A DNA stretch of 39,900 bases, taken from a virus. The notes beneath the pieces were generated by a model. The model saw nothing but the letters and a program-made list of their open reading frames with translations. It had not been told where the DNA came from and did not search any database. This document shows, in pieces, positions 29,646 through 36,632 of this stretch. The stretch lies in the IMG/VR virus record IMGVR_UViG_3300027759_000179, positions 1 to 39,900 of that record. One strand, written 5' to 3'. A program made the translations under genes and the position numbers. Each line of letters starts with the position of its first letter. The first letter of the stretch is position 1.

Positions 29646-29779
29646 TGACGGTTCCTCCGGTAAGTGTCAAATACGGCCAGCGCCATCATCACAAGGATGA
29701 TCGGAGCGGCGACGGCGACAATCGTCAAAAAGACGATGACTTCTATTCTCAGCAGTGTCTCGATCCATTTCCACATCAT
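29642..29779 (-). CDS. Small membrane protein (45 aa)
   Basis: MMWKWIETLLRIEVIVFLTI then VAVAAPIILVMMALAVFDTY and RRNRQ. One long hydrophobic segment (about 11-36) followed by a basic tail. It fills the 130-base gap between initiator and the 185-residue gene exactly, with ATGA overlaps at both ends. Translation probably depends on coupling, as no strong Shine-Dalgarno sequence is seen. Confidence 0.65.
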   Translation of the reverse strand: MMWKWIETLLRIEVIVFLTIVAVAAPIILVMMALAVFDTYRRNRQ

Positions 29780-30483
29780 GCGGACACCAGCCGGTCAAAC
29801 TCGGCAACGTCCTGACCAGACCGTGCCCACTCTTCACGGGTGCGGCCATACACCAGCACGATCTGCGTGTAGTGTTCCCATGCGCCGTCAGCATAGAACT
29901 TGTGGATCGTCTTCACATAGCGGGGTTCGATCTGTTTGCGACGGACTTCGTCGGCGTACAGGAACGCCGCTGAGATCAGACGGTTGGGTTCAGCGCCGTC
30001 GTCCAGACACTCCGTAATGGCGCGGACAGCAGGAGGGTAGAGGTGTGGCGTATCCCGCTTGGGGTACATATCCCAGATGGAATTACACACGTTCCGTGCA
30101 ACGGCTTTGCTCTCGTTCTGTTTATCGTTCTTCTTATCGTTTGGGTGACTCAACTGAGTCGGGGGTGGGGTGACTCCCATGTCGCCCCCCAGTGACTCCT
30201 GAGTCACCCCCCTCTCGGTCGGTTGCAGCACGACTTCGTAGAGGGTGGTGCGACCGACACGGGGCACCCCACGCAGATAGCCTCGGTCGATCAGCACCGG
30301 CACCGCTCGCTGCACGGTACGGGGGTTCAGGTTGCAAGACTTGGCGAGCGTGTCCACGCTGGCCCAGACGTTGCCACCCAAGCGGTTCGTGAAGGTGCCT
30401 ATGGCACAGAGGACGCGGACTTGGGTGTCGGTCAGGTCAGGATCAGCCACAGCAGCGGCTGGGATAATGCAGAGGTATGACAT
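29776..30483 (-). CDS. Replication initiator / replisome organiser-like protein
   Basis: 235 residues. Residues 15-85 (LTDTQVRVLCAIGTFTNRLG, ASVDTLAKSCNLNPRTVQRA, VPVLIDRGYLRG) form an HTH_36-type winged helix. Residues 91-128 are a polar linker. The C-terminal part (RAITECLDDGAEPNRLISAA to TIHKFYADGAWEHYTQIV) resembles DnaD/DnaT-type C-terminal regions of phage initiators. DNA encoding the linker carries several TGACTC dyads, as the lambda O gene carries its own origin. It lies upstream of the primase-helicase, whose loading it probably directs. The start has no clear Shine-Dalgarno sequence. Confidence 0.8.
   Translation of the reverse strand: MSYLCIIPAAAVADPDLTDTQVRVLCAIGTFTNRLGGNVWASVDTLAKSCNLNPRTVQRAVPVLIDRGYLRGVPRVGRTTLYEVVLQPTERGVTQESLGGDMGVTPPPTQLSHPNDKKNDKQNESKAVARNVCNSIWDMYPKRDTPHLYPPAVRAITECLDDGAEPNRLISAAFLYADEVRRKQIEPRYVKTIHKFYADGAWEHYTQIVLVYGRTREEWARSGQDVAEFDRLVSA
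30143..30213. other. Candidate replication origin: TGACTC dyads inside the initiator gene
   Basis: TGACTC half-sites occur as GGGTGACTC-AA-CTGAGTC (30143-30160), GGGGTGACTC (30167-30176) and GTGACTC-CT-GAGTCAC (30192-30207) followed by CCCCCC. They occupy codons 91-115, the low-complexity linker. The last one is almost identical to 18338-18358. Repeated initiator-binding sites within the initiator gene are known from lambda-type phages; the claim here is inferred. Confidence 0.6.
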
Positions 30484-30506
30484 GGCGGGGGCTTAATGTG
30501 GAGTGA

Positions 30507-30731
30507 TTACTTCTTATGTCTACTATGGCTTCCTACGTTACACCCTCTCGGTCGAAGAACAACCCCCGACCTTTTCAGAAGGGCATGGACTGCTTGGAAT
30601 GACACGCCAATCCGCACGGACACATCGCGGATAGACAACCCGCTTTCGTACAGCACTCGCACGGTATGGCGACGTTCCTCGTTGGGCATATTCCCAGCGT
30701 GTCGCGCATAGGTTCTTTTGTTAGGTGGCAT
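30507..30731 (-). CDS. Small helix-turn-helix DNA-binding protein (74 aa)
   Basis: MPPNKRTYARHAGNMPNEER onward. The HTH is LSIRDVSVRIGVSFQAVHAL then LKRSGVVLR, with the GVS turn typical of resolvase- and transposase-type HTH domains; the flanks are basic, ending HSRHKK. ATG at 30729-30731 has GGGGAG very close upstream and overlaps the nuclease gene end by 11 bases. It is a candidate regulator for operators in the control regions or a replication accessory. Frame extension to 30830 would overlap the nuclease gene by 110 bases and is rejected. Confidence 0.75.
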   Translation of the reverse strand: MPPNKRTYARHAGNMPNEERRHTVRVLYESGLSIRDVSVRIGVSFQAVHALLKRSGVVLRPRGCNVGSHSRHKK

Positions 30732-31563
30732 TGCTCCCCGCTTTGCGTTGGGCGCAAAACTCCCGAACGTCACAGTAATGTTCGCACCGCTTGAACTCAC
30801 CCGCTCGGACTTCAATGCTGTACTGCTCAAAGTCTACCTCTCCAAATTCACGCGGGTCACTGCTGACACGGGTGGCTCGCTTGGCTCCACGCTTTGTCAG
30901 CGCGTAGCTGTTGCCACTGAACCACCGCTCTTCATCGGTGCAGGGGACTGCCTCGCCCCTACTCGCGGCTTGATGGGCGTAGACCCGTTCGGTGATGTAC
31001 TCCTCGGCGTCTTCCAAACTCCATAGAGGAACAGGAATCGCCTGAATCGCCGCTTGAGGGTACTCAGGATTCCGCTCGGCTTCCGTCTTGCGCCAGTCGC
31101 GGAAGATGCCGACAACCTCCAGCGTATTAATCTCATGGCCGTTCTTGTGTGCTAACCAGCGCAGCACGTTGAGTTGCCGTGTCCATCCATCGCTCCCGTT
31201 TTTCTTGTAGACCGTGGTGACTTTGTAGTCGCTGAGTTTGCCAAGGTCGCAGTGCATCCGGTCCACTTGACCAGACACTTGCCAGCCGTTGACCTCGGCA
31301 TACAACCGCTCTTCCACGACCATACCAGCTTCGCGTAGGCCAGCCCGCTCCAGAATCGTGTGGACGGCTTGCCCAAGCAGCGCCCACACCCGCTCGGAGA
31401 CATCGACGGAGATGTCATCCTTGTGCTTGCCACCCAGCACCCGAATCTGCGGAGCGTCAATCAGCTTGGTGGTGCTGATGTCTCCACCGCCCGTGTAGGG
31501 ATCGTTCTGCACAGCCGCAACAATCGCGGCTGGCAGGTTATGGACGTTTGTCAGCTTGCCCAT
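30721..31563 (-). CDS. PD-(D/E)XK exonuclease with C-terminal Cys cluster (RecB/Cas4-like)
   Basis: 280 residues. Motifs: LGQAVHTILE with H68, EERLYAEV (E85), WQVSGQVDRMH (G-x-x-D, D101), LSDYKVTTVYK with D112/K114, and TRQLNVLRWL (Q130), the full PD-(D/E)XK exonuclease set. The C-terminus has C260-x3-C264-x5-C270, resembling the iron-sulphur cluster end of AddB/Cas4-type nucleases, although the fourth Cys is not obvious (C105 or the Cys in VPCTDEE are candidates). It likely processes DNA ends for recombination, with the SSB-like protein two genes upstream. TAATG overlap with the upstream gene. Confidence 0.85.
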   Translation of the reverse strand: MGKLTNVHNLPAAIVAAVQNDPYTGGGDISTTKLIDAPQIRVLGGKHKDDISVDVSERVWALLGQAVHTILERAGLREAGMVVEERLYAEVNGWQVSGQVDRMHCDLGKLSDYKVTTVYKKNGSDGWTRQLNVLRWLAHKNGHEINTLEVVGIFRDWRKTEAERNPEYPQAAIQAIPVPLWSLEDAEEYITERVYAHQAASRGEAVPCTDEERWFSGNSYALTKRGAKRATRVSSDPREFGEVDFEQYSIEVRAGEFKRCEHYCDVREFCAQRKAGSNAT

Positions 31564-31799
31564 TAGTTCACGATCTCGATCTTCGGAGACTTCGGACCTT
31601 CAAACACATCGCGAGAGATGGATTGCAGCAGATCAATGATCTCCTTCGCGATAGGCTCCATCTCAGGCTCAGACAACATCGTGGCAAAGCCTTGTGCTGC
31701 TTCTCGGTCGTCCTGCATGACGGCCACGGCCAATCCTGTCAGTGCTGACAACACGGCAAACATCTGCACGTTGAGGTTGATCGTGATGTGCTTGTCCAT
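31563..31799 (-). CDS. Small helical hypothetical protein (78 aa)
   Basis: MDKHITINLNVQMFAVLSAL then TGLAVAVMQDDREAAQGFAT. A short beta start, a hydrophobic helix at about 13-30, and an amphipathic helical C-terminus (EMEPIAKEIIDLLQSISRDV). TAATG overlaps connect it with genes on both sides. It is placed between an SSB-like protein and a nuclease, so a recombination accessory is conceivable. No family recognised. Confidence 0.7.
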   Translation of the reverse strand: MDKHITINLNVQMFAVLSALTGLAVAVMQDDREAAQGFATMLSEPEMEPIAKEIIDLLQSISRDVFEGPKSPKIEIVN

Positions 31800-32260
31800 T
31801 AGCGGGTGGCCTTGATAAAGATCGTCGCCGCTGCCGCTTGCAACGCTGACGCATCATACGGCACCCCCGCCTCTTCGCACTTGGTGCCCAACGTGGCCAT
31901 CGCAATGCTGACACACTCGCTGTACAGCACCGCCAACGCGGCAAGGTCAACGGGAGCCTTTGGCGCAGCGGGAGAAGAAGCAGCAGCGGCGGTCTTTGCT
32001 GCCGTTCCAGCGCCAGCCAACGCGATATTCGTGTACGTTTTGCCGTCCTTCTTGATCTGCTCAAAGAACAGCGTCTGCCCAACGGCCTCTTCCATCGTCA
32101 TGTTCAGGCGAGCGATCTGCTTGGTCGCAGACAGTTCGCTGATGTAGACGGACGTACCTTCGTCGCCCGTAAAGCATACCTGCGGACCAAAGTTGCCTTC
32201 CGTGGCTTCAATCGCCACAATCGTCAGCGTGATCGGTCCAGTTGCGAGCTTGTGAATCAT
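31799..32260 (-). CDS. Single-stranded DNA-binding-like protein (OB-fold type)
   Basis: 153 residues. Residues 8-80 (PITLTIVAIEATEGNFGPQV, VYISELSATKQIARLNMTME, GQTLFFEQIKKDGKTYTNIA) have the strand pattern of an OB-fold and resemble phage proteins that replace SSB. An Ala/Pro linker (85-105) follows, then a helical C-domain with LYSECVSIAMATLGTKCEEA and ALQAAAATIFIKATR. GGAG lies seven bases before ATG. Position before an exonuclease and replication genes supports ssDNA binding, though the assignment rests on pattern only. Confidence 0.7.
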   Translation of the reverse strand: MIHKLATGPITLTIVAIEATEGNFGPQVCFTGDEGTSVYISELSATKQIARLNMTMEEAVGQTLFFEQIKKDGKTYTNIALAGAGTAAKTAAAASSPAAPKAPVDLAALAVLYSECVSIAMATLGTKCEEAGVPYDASALQAAAATIFIKATR

Positions 32261-32273
32261 GGAGATACTCCGG

Positions 32274-32498
32274 TTAGTTCAGGTGAGAAAAACGGGCCTT
32301 CGCGATGTCGTCGGCCAGTGAAGCCATCATGTCTTTGCTTTCGGGCTTGTCTACAACGATCTCTTCAATAATGTCCGTAATGGAGCTGATCTCTTTCGCG
32401 TGTTTAAGACACGTCATAAGAAGGAACAACGCCTTCTCGTTGAGTAAAATGATCTCGGCTTCCATCTCCTTCATGCGCTTCTCTAGCTCTTCGGACAC
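32274..32498 (-). CDS. Small acidic coiled-coil protein, first gene of the early operon
   Basis: 74 residues with a GTG start (AAGGAG six bases upstream). SEELEKRMKEMEAEIILLNE then KALFLLMTCLKHAKEISSIT: an acidic helical protein with heptad spacing. First positions in phage early operons are often host-takeover factors; nothing here identifies a target. The next gene follows after 13 bases. Confidence 0.7.
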   Translation of the reverse strand: MSEELEKRMKEMEAEIILLNEKALFLLMTCLKHAKEISSITDIIEEIVVDKPESKDMMASLADDIAKARFSHLN

Positions 32499-32551
32499 GG
32501 TATACTCCTTGGCGGTGGGTGGGCGTGCGGTTGACTGCGTGACTTATGGGT

Positions 32552-32580
32552 ATAGTATGTGTCGTTGACTCATCGCGCAA
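32552..32580 (-). promoter_or_regulatory. Possible leftward early promoter
   Basis: On the - strand TTGCGC (32580-32575), 17-base spacer, TACTAT (32557-32552); -35 matches 3 and -10 matches 4 of 6 consensus bases. It is correctly placed about 50 bases before the first early gene. Two GTTGACT words (32530-32536 and 32564-32570, + strand reading) flank the -10 and could be operators. Confidence 0.4.
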
Positions 32581-32589
32581 GTATTTCTG

Positions 32590-32624
32590 CAAAAGAAAAT
32601 CCCCCGCAGCGTGTGCCGCGAGGG
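32590..32624 (-). terminator. Leftward intrinsic terminator of the late/lysis operon
   Basis: On the - strand CCCTCGCGGC-ACAC-GCTGCGGGGG (10 pairs, two of them G-T) is followed by ATTTTCTTTT. It lies 23 bases after the endolysin stop and just before the early promoter region, so it separates late from early transcription. Confidence 0.8.
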
Positions 32625-32646
32625 ACTCTACTCTATAGGTCTGACA

Positions 32647-33168
32647 CTACAAGGCGCTAACGGCACTCCACACGGCAACCAACCCGCCGCTCTTCTTCAA
32701 TTCCACGGCTCGGCTGGAGGGACTCCTCCGCATCGCACCCCACTGGATATGGGGACGATCTACGAATGTCTCGTCGCTGATCGACCAGTCGCCGTTCCAG
32801 TCCCCACCCCAGACTAGCCCGTGCCTCCGAGCGGATGTCCCGAGAACGTGCCAGAAGTCTGGTGCAGCGGACCATTGTCGTCTTCCGCAGATGATGTCCA
32901 CGGCCAGCCCGTAGCCGTGCCATGTGTCGTGCGCCGTGGCACTCTGGGTGACCGTCCCACGGCCATCATCCCACTCGCGTCCAAAGCCGTACAGGAACGT
33001 CTGCCGCTCGTTGGTACGCAACGTCTCAAAGATGACGGGCGTGTATTCCCAGACCCGCATATCGGCCATGACCCGCCCCACCGCTTCACGAAAGCGCGGG
33101 GCCAAGAGCGTCATGTCGGACTGCACAGGCACTTCAGCGGGAGGGGAGGGGAGCTTATTGTCGCTCAT
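32647..33168 (-). CDS. Endolysin, peptidase M15 (D-Ala-D-Ala/L-Ala-D-Glu type)
   Basis: 173 residues from ATG 33166-33168, which overlaps the upstream stop (ATGA); a GTG at 33198 would lengthen it by 10 residues without better support. Zinc-site signature HGYGLAVD (H84, D91), then WGGDWNGDW and DRPHIQWG (H140) are the metallopeptidase M15 residues; PVIFETLRTNERQTFLYGFG is the matching N-terminal region. It cleaves peptidoglycan stem peptides during lysis. There is no signal peptide, so a holin is needed; the candidate is encoded two genes upstream. It is the last gene of the late operon. Confidence 0.88.
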   Translation of the reverse strand: MSDNKLPSPPAEVPVQSDMTLLAPRFREAVGRVMADMRVWEYTPVIFETLRTNERQTFLYGFGREWDDGRGTVTQSATAHDTWHGYGLAVDIICGRRQWSAAPDFWHVLGTSARRHGLVWGGDWNGDWSISDETFVDRPHIQWGAMRRSPSSRAVELKKSGGLVAVWSAVSAL

Positions 33169-33803
33169 TTGACTACTCGCGGTTGGTTTGCTTTCCACTC
33201 TCGCCCACCCATTGCTACACTCCCGCCGCGATTGTAGCCCTCAAACTGCTTGATTGCAGCCAACATGGCTTCTCGCTGCGACGGATTCAGTTTGTTGAGC
33301 GGGGCGTTTGTGCCGACCTTTGAAGAAACGAACTGCTTATAAGCCTTGGTATCGTTCTTGTCGTTCGGTGGGGCAAATATGGCAATGGCGTCCCCAACCG
33401 TCGTGTTCCGATACTTTGAGTCTGGCTGAAACAGGAGTGTACGAAGCGCGTCTTCGCCTTTTTGGGGTGACTTAAACACCGCGAACTTCTCTGACTTCCC
33501 AATGCTCCCGTGCGTATCAGCAAAGGCGCTCGCCTTGATATTGCCGGGGTTGTTGTTGCGCCATGGGAGAGTGCCACTGGCGCGAAACGCATTGCCGTAC
33601 TTGTCTTCCGCGTCGATATACCCCGGACCAGAGGATACCACGCGATGTATCTCTGGAGTGTACCGCATCAGTTCGTACACTGGCGCAGTCGGTGCAGACA
33701 GCGATGCCCCCTTGTCTACATACGTCGCATCGCTAGGTGCGGAAGGCATCTTTCTAGCAGACGGAGCAAACAAGTCTTTTACTTTACTGCGCGGAGTAAT
33801 CAC
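33165..33803 (-). CDS. Lysozyme-like muralytic virion protein, probable
   Basis: 212 residues. The signature LPWRNNNPGNIKASAFADTH, then GSIGKSEKFAVFKSPQKGED and RTLLF, belongs to a phage domain with lysozyme-like context (NNPGNI ... FAVF ... G...AL), often on virion-bound wall hydrolases. The first 60 residues are Ser/Ala/Pro-rich and may anchor it. No catalytic Glu can be assigned with certainty. GTG overlaps the upstream stop (GTGA), with AGGA about eight bases upstream. It either opens the wall during infection or helps lysis. Confidence 0.72.
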   Translation of the reverse strand: MITPRSKVKDLFAPSARKMPSAPSDATYVDKGASLSAPTAPVYELMRYTPEIHRVVSSGPGYIDAEDKYGNAFRASGTLPWRNNNPGNIKASAFADTHGSIGKSEKFAVFKSPQKGEDALRTLLFQPDSKYRNTTVGDAIAIFAPPNDKNDTKAYKQFVSSKVGTNAPLNKLNPSQREAMLAAIKQFEGYNRGGSVAMGGREWKANQPRVVK

Positions 33804-34069
33804 CGCTCAATCCTTCCTTCCATCTTGCTCACCCTATCGCTGATCTCGCGGCTGAGATTGTAAATGTCTCGGATGTCCTCTCTCATGCCCTTTACGTCAC
33901 GTTCGACCACCTTTACCGTGACCCGCATCATGCCCCATGACACGGCGATGCCAATGATGCCTGACACAATCGGCACCATCATGGTCCCTGCTGGGCTACT
34001 CTGAGCAAAGGCTGTCCCAGCCGCCGAGGCGGCACCGATCAGCAAGGCCGTACTAGTTTCAGCGGTCAT
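33800..34069 (-). CDS. Putative holin
   Basis: 89 residues. Hydrophobic Ala-rich segment 7-22 (TALLIGAASAAGTAFA) and a clear membrane helix 29-48 (TMMVPIVSGIIGIAVSWGMM), then a charged coiled coil (VVERDVKGMREDIRDIYNLS and onward). Two hydrophobic segments, small size and position just before two wall-degrading enzymes fit a holin or another lysis-control protein. It has no good Shine-Dalgarno sequence. The three-helix protein at 16172-16483 is the competing candidate. Confidence 0.7.
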   Translation of the reverse strand: MTAETSTALLIGAASAAGTAFAQSSPAGTMMVPIVSGIIGIAVSWGMMRVTVKVVERDVKGMREDIRDIYNLSREISDRVSKMEGRIER

Positions 34070-34085
34070 GGGGCGATGGATATGG

Positions 34086-36632
34086 TTAGCGTGTCAACTC
34101 AGCAGCCTTCTGCCCAACGAACAACTGGCGAGCGGTCTTCAGAGCGTCAGGCGTCCCCTTCTTCTGGATCTGCTCTATCAACGCCCGAATCTGCGGACCC
34201 ATCTGCTGACTGATGGCTGGGTTCGCTTCCATCTCCATCAATTTTGCCAGCGATGCCTTCGGGGTCAAGCCAGCGATCTGTGATTGGAGGATCGACCCAA
34301 ACACTCCGGGGACGGCTCGGTCGCCAAACCCACCCAGTTGCTTGCTGGTAATGTTGGCAAACGTCTCCGCTGGCTGACCACCCGCCATGATCCGCTCAAA
34401 CGGGATGTTGGCAATAGACTCAAGCTGCCCTGCCCGTCTGCCCTGTTCAGCGGACAACTTCTCAAGCTCGCCGATCCTCCCCTGTGACCGACCGGCAAAC
34501 TTGGCGGCTCGTTCTTCGCCACGGAGCACGGCTCGACCAGCCCGTGCCGCCGTTGGGCCAGCAAACGCGGCGGCAGTGCGCTCCATCTGCGGCTGCAAGA
34601 ACCGCTGCATGGACTCTACCGCATCGTCGCCAAGCGCCAGTGCTGTGCGACGGCGGGCAAGCGGAGTGCCGACCAGATTGGTAATCAGCGTGACAGCATC
34701 ATCGGTGGACGAGTTGGCCAAGTTGGCAATCGCTTCCTTTGCGCCTACCTGAAATGCGGCCTTAGCTTCTGGGTTTTTGCCATAGAGTTCTGCAATGGTC
34801 TTCTCCAGTTCGCCAATGTCCAGAACCCCACCGCTCTTGAGCTTGGCAGAGCTTGAGAGGCCGAACTTGGACAGGTTCAAGCCGTCTTGCAGCGCCTGAA
34901 GCTGGACCATCTTAGCGCGGTATGGCCCGCGAGCCGCAAGGACAGCGGCTTTGGCTTCTGGTTCCATCGCGTCAATCAACATCTTCTCAACTTCATCAAT
35001 GTTGTTAAGCAATTCCTTGCCAGCCTTCGGGGCCAGCCCAGTCTCGGCCCCGTTGAAGAACGCCGTGATCCGCGTGTTGACGTTTTGCCGAAGGTTGTCA
35101 AGGATCTCAAGGTCGATCTTGGGAACCGTCACATCCTCCAACTCTCCCGTCTGGATGTTCGTGCGCGTGCCAATCTTGAAGCGCGGCATACGGACATCAG
35201 GAGCGCTGACAAACGCTCGCTCCGCTTCAGGGACGCCAGCTTGCGCCTCTGCCAAGCGTTCGTTGAACAGTCGCGTTCCCTTGGCCTCCGCTGCCGATTC
35301 CAGCTCGTCAAGCAAATCGGCACTACCAAGTCGCTTATATGCCCCCATTGGCGCAATGGCGTTGCCCGTCACAGGGTCAATGCGCTCCACCATAGGGAAC
35401 TTCTGTAGCTCCTTGTAGTGAATAGGCGCCTCTTCCCGCATCTTTTCAACGATGTTCTCCCGCAGCTTGCTCGCACTCTCTACAGGAGAGCGCAAGCCGC
35501 TGGTCGTCATCTCCGCTTCGGCCTTTAGCTGGTTAAGCGTAGTCTGCGATTCTTGCTTTGCCCGCTCCGAAAGCTGCTTCTCAACGGACTTGGCTTTGCT
35601 AGAAATACGCGACCCAGCCTCTGACACGGACTTTTGCGCCCCTGCAAGCTCAGATTCTATTGCCTTTGCAGACGCCGTCGCCTTCTTGGACGCCTCGTTG
35701 ATTGCGCCAATCGCCCCACTGCCCGCACGGCCCGGAAGTGTCTCTGCGCCAAGACGAGAAATCTTCTGCGTGTCCATCGGTTCAATCGCCCGCGACAAGG
35801 CGCGAGCAATGTTTGACGGCTCAGCGCCTTCTACCACACGGGCTATCCCCGCTGGCAAGCTACGCTCAATGCCTTCTAAGAACGGCGCAGCCCGTTTTGA
35901 CAGCGCATCAGATGCGCTTCGTGTGATAGACTGTGCAGTTCCTTTAGCGCCCTGTGTCACAGCGTCAACTAAAACACCTGCACGCGGGACTGCGGTTGCA
36001 ACACGGGCAGCGCCCCGGACTAGCGGAGCGGGAATCTTGAGCAGCCCTTCTACGGCAGCACTACCAAAGCCAGCAGCGCCAGCAGGAGCGATTGCCGCAG
36101 AAGTCCGCTCGCCAAGCGTCGGCACTCTTTCATCCGCTGGCCTTGCCCCAGCGCCAAGAAATCCTCTGGCCCCTTCTATGCCAGCCGACATCAGCGCCCT
36201 GCCAACCATGCTTCCACCGCCCGTCATCGCGCCAAGGGCTACCGTTGGAACCGCAGACACCGCAGCGTATCGCCAGCCGCCCATCTGACCCTTGGCTTCT
36301 TCCCGCTTCTGGGCCACAAACTGACGGCCCTGCTGGCGATTCATGCCTCCGGGCAACAGCCCAGTGACCGCACCGCCAATCTCCTCTGCGCCGGGGATGT
36401 TGGTAAACAGTGCTGTCAAATCAGTAATGTCTTTTTGCATCCCCTCCTTGTACGACTTCTTTGCCTTGTCAATAAACGTCTCGTTAGGCGAAGACGGCTG
36501 CGGGGCAGAGGGAGCGGGCTGTGCGGCAGCGGTGGGTTGCGCCGTTGGCGACGCGCCGAAGTAGTCGTCAATCTCAGCAGACGAAAATCCAGCCGCAGCG
36601 AGGGATGCTCTTGTTGGCTTGTTAGGCTGCAT
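34086..36632 (-). CDS. Large internal virion (ejection) protein
   Basis: 848 residues, Ala/Gly/Glu-rich and mostly helical. Residues 1-50 are Ala/Pro/Gln-rich; a hydrophobic Gly-rich segment at about 118-165 (YAAVSAVPTVALGAMTGGGS) could insert in membrane; coiled coils occupy about 310-400 (SKKATASAKAIESELAGAQK and onward). The C-terminus NPAISQQMGPQIRALIEQIQ, then GTPDALKTARQLFVG, is shared by ejection proteins of many podoviruses. It should leave the capsid with the DNA and help build the envelope-crossing channel. GGAGG lies six bases before ATG, with TAATG overlap. Confidence 0.82.
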   Translation of the reverse strand: MQPNKPTRASLAAAGFSSAEIDDYFGASPTAQPTAAAQPAPSAPQPSSPNETFIDKAKKSYKEGMQKDITDLTALFTNIPGAEEIGGAVTGLLPGGMNRQQGRQFVAQKREEAKGQMGGWRYAAVSAVPTVALGAMTGGGSMVGRALMSAGIEGARGFLGAGARPADERVPTLGERTSAAIAPAGAAGFGSAAVEGLLKIPAPLVRGAARVATAVPRAGVLVDAVTQGAKGTAQSITRSASDALSKRAAPFLEGIERSLPAGIARVVEGAEPSNIARALSRAIEPMDTQKISRLGAETLPGRAGSGAIGAINEASKKATASAKAIESELAGAQKSVSEAGSRISSKAKSVEKQLSERAKQESQTTLNQLKAEAEMTTSGLRSPVESASKLRENIVEKMREEAPIHYKELQKFPMVERIDPVTGNAIAPMGAYKRLGSADLLDELESAAEAKGTRLFNERLAEAQAGVPEAERAFVSAPDVRMPRFKIGTRTNIQTGELEDVTVPKIDLEILDNLRQNVNTRITAFFNGAETGLAPKAGKELLNNIDEVEKMLIDAMEPEAKAAVLAARGPYRAKMVQLQALQDGLNLSKFGLSSSAKLKSGGVLDIGELEKTIAELYGKNPEAKAAFQVGAKEAIANLANSSTDDAVTLITNLVGTPLARRRTALALGDDAVESMQRFLQPQMERTAAAFAGPTAARAGRAVLRGEERAAKFAGRSQGRIGELEKLSAEQGRRAGQLESIANIPFERIMAGGQPAETFANITSKQLGGFGDRAVPGVFGSILQSQIAGLTPKASLAKLMEMEANPAISQQMGPQIRALIEQIQKKGTPDALKTARQLFVGQKAAELTR

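Noticed and set aside
24292-32498. Integrase, repressor or attachment site
   Set aside because: No recombinase catalytic motif (tyrosine or serine type) and no CI-like protein is seen; only small HTH proteins of uncertain role.
35452-36288. 278-residue + strand ORF opposite an ejection-protein gene
   Set aside because: Ala/Ser/Pro-rich shadow in a GC-rich alanine-coding region; the - strand gene has the ribosome site and coupling.
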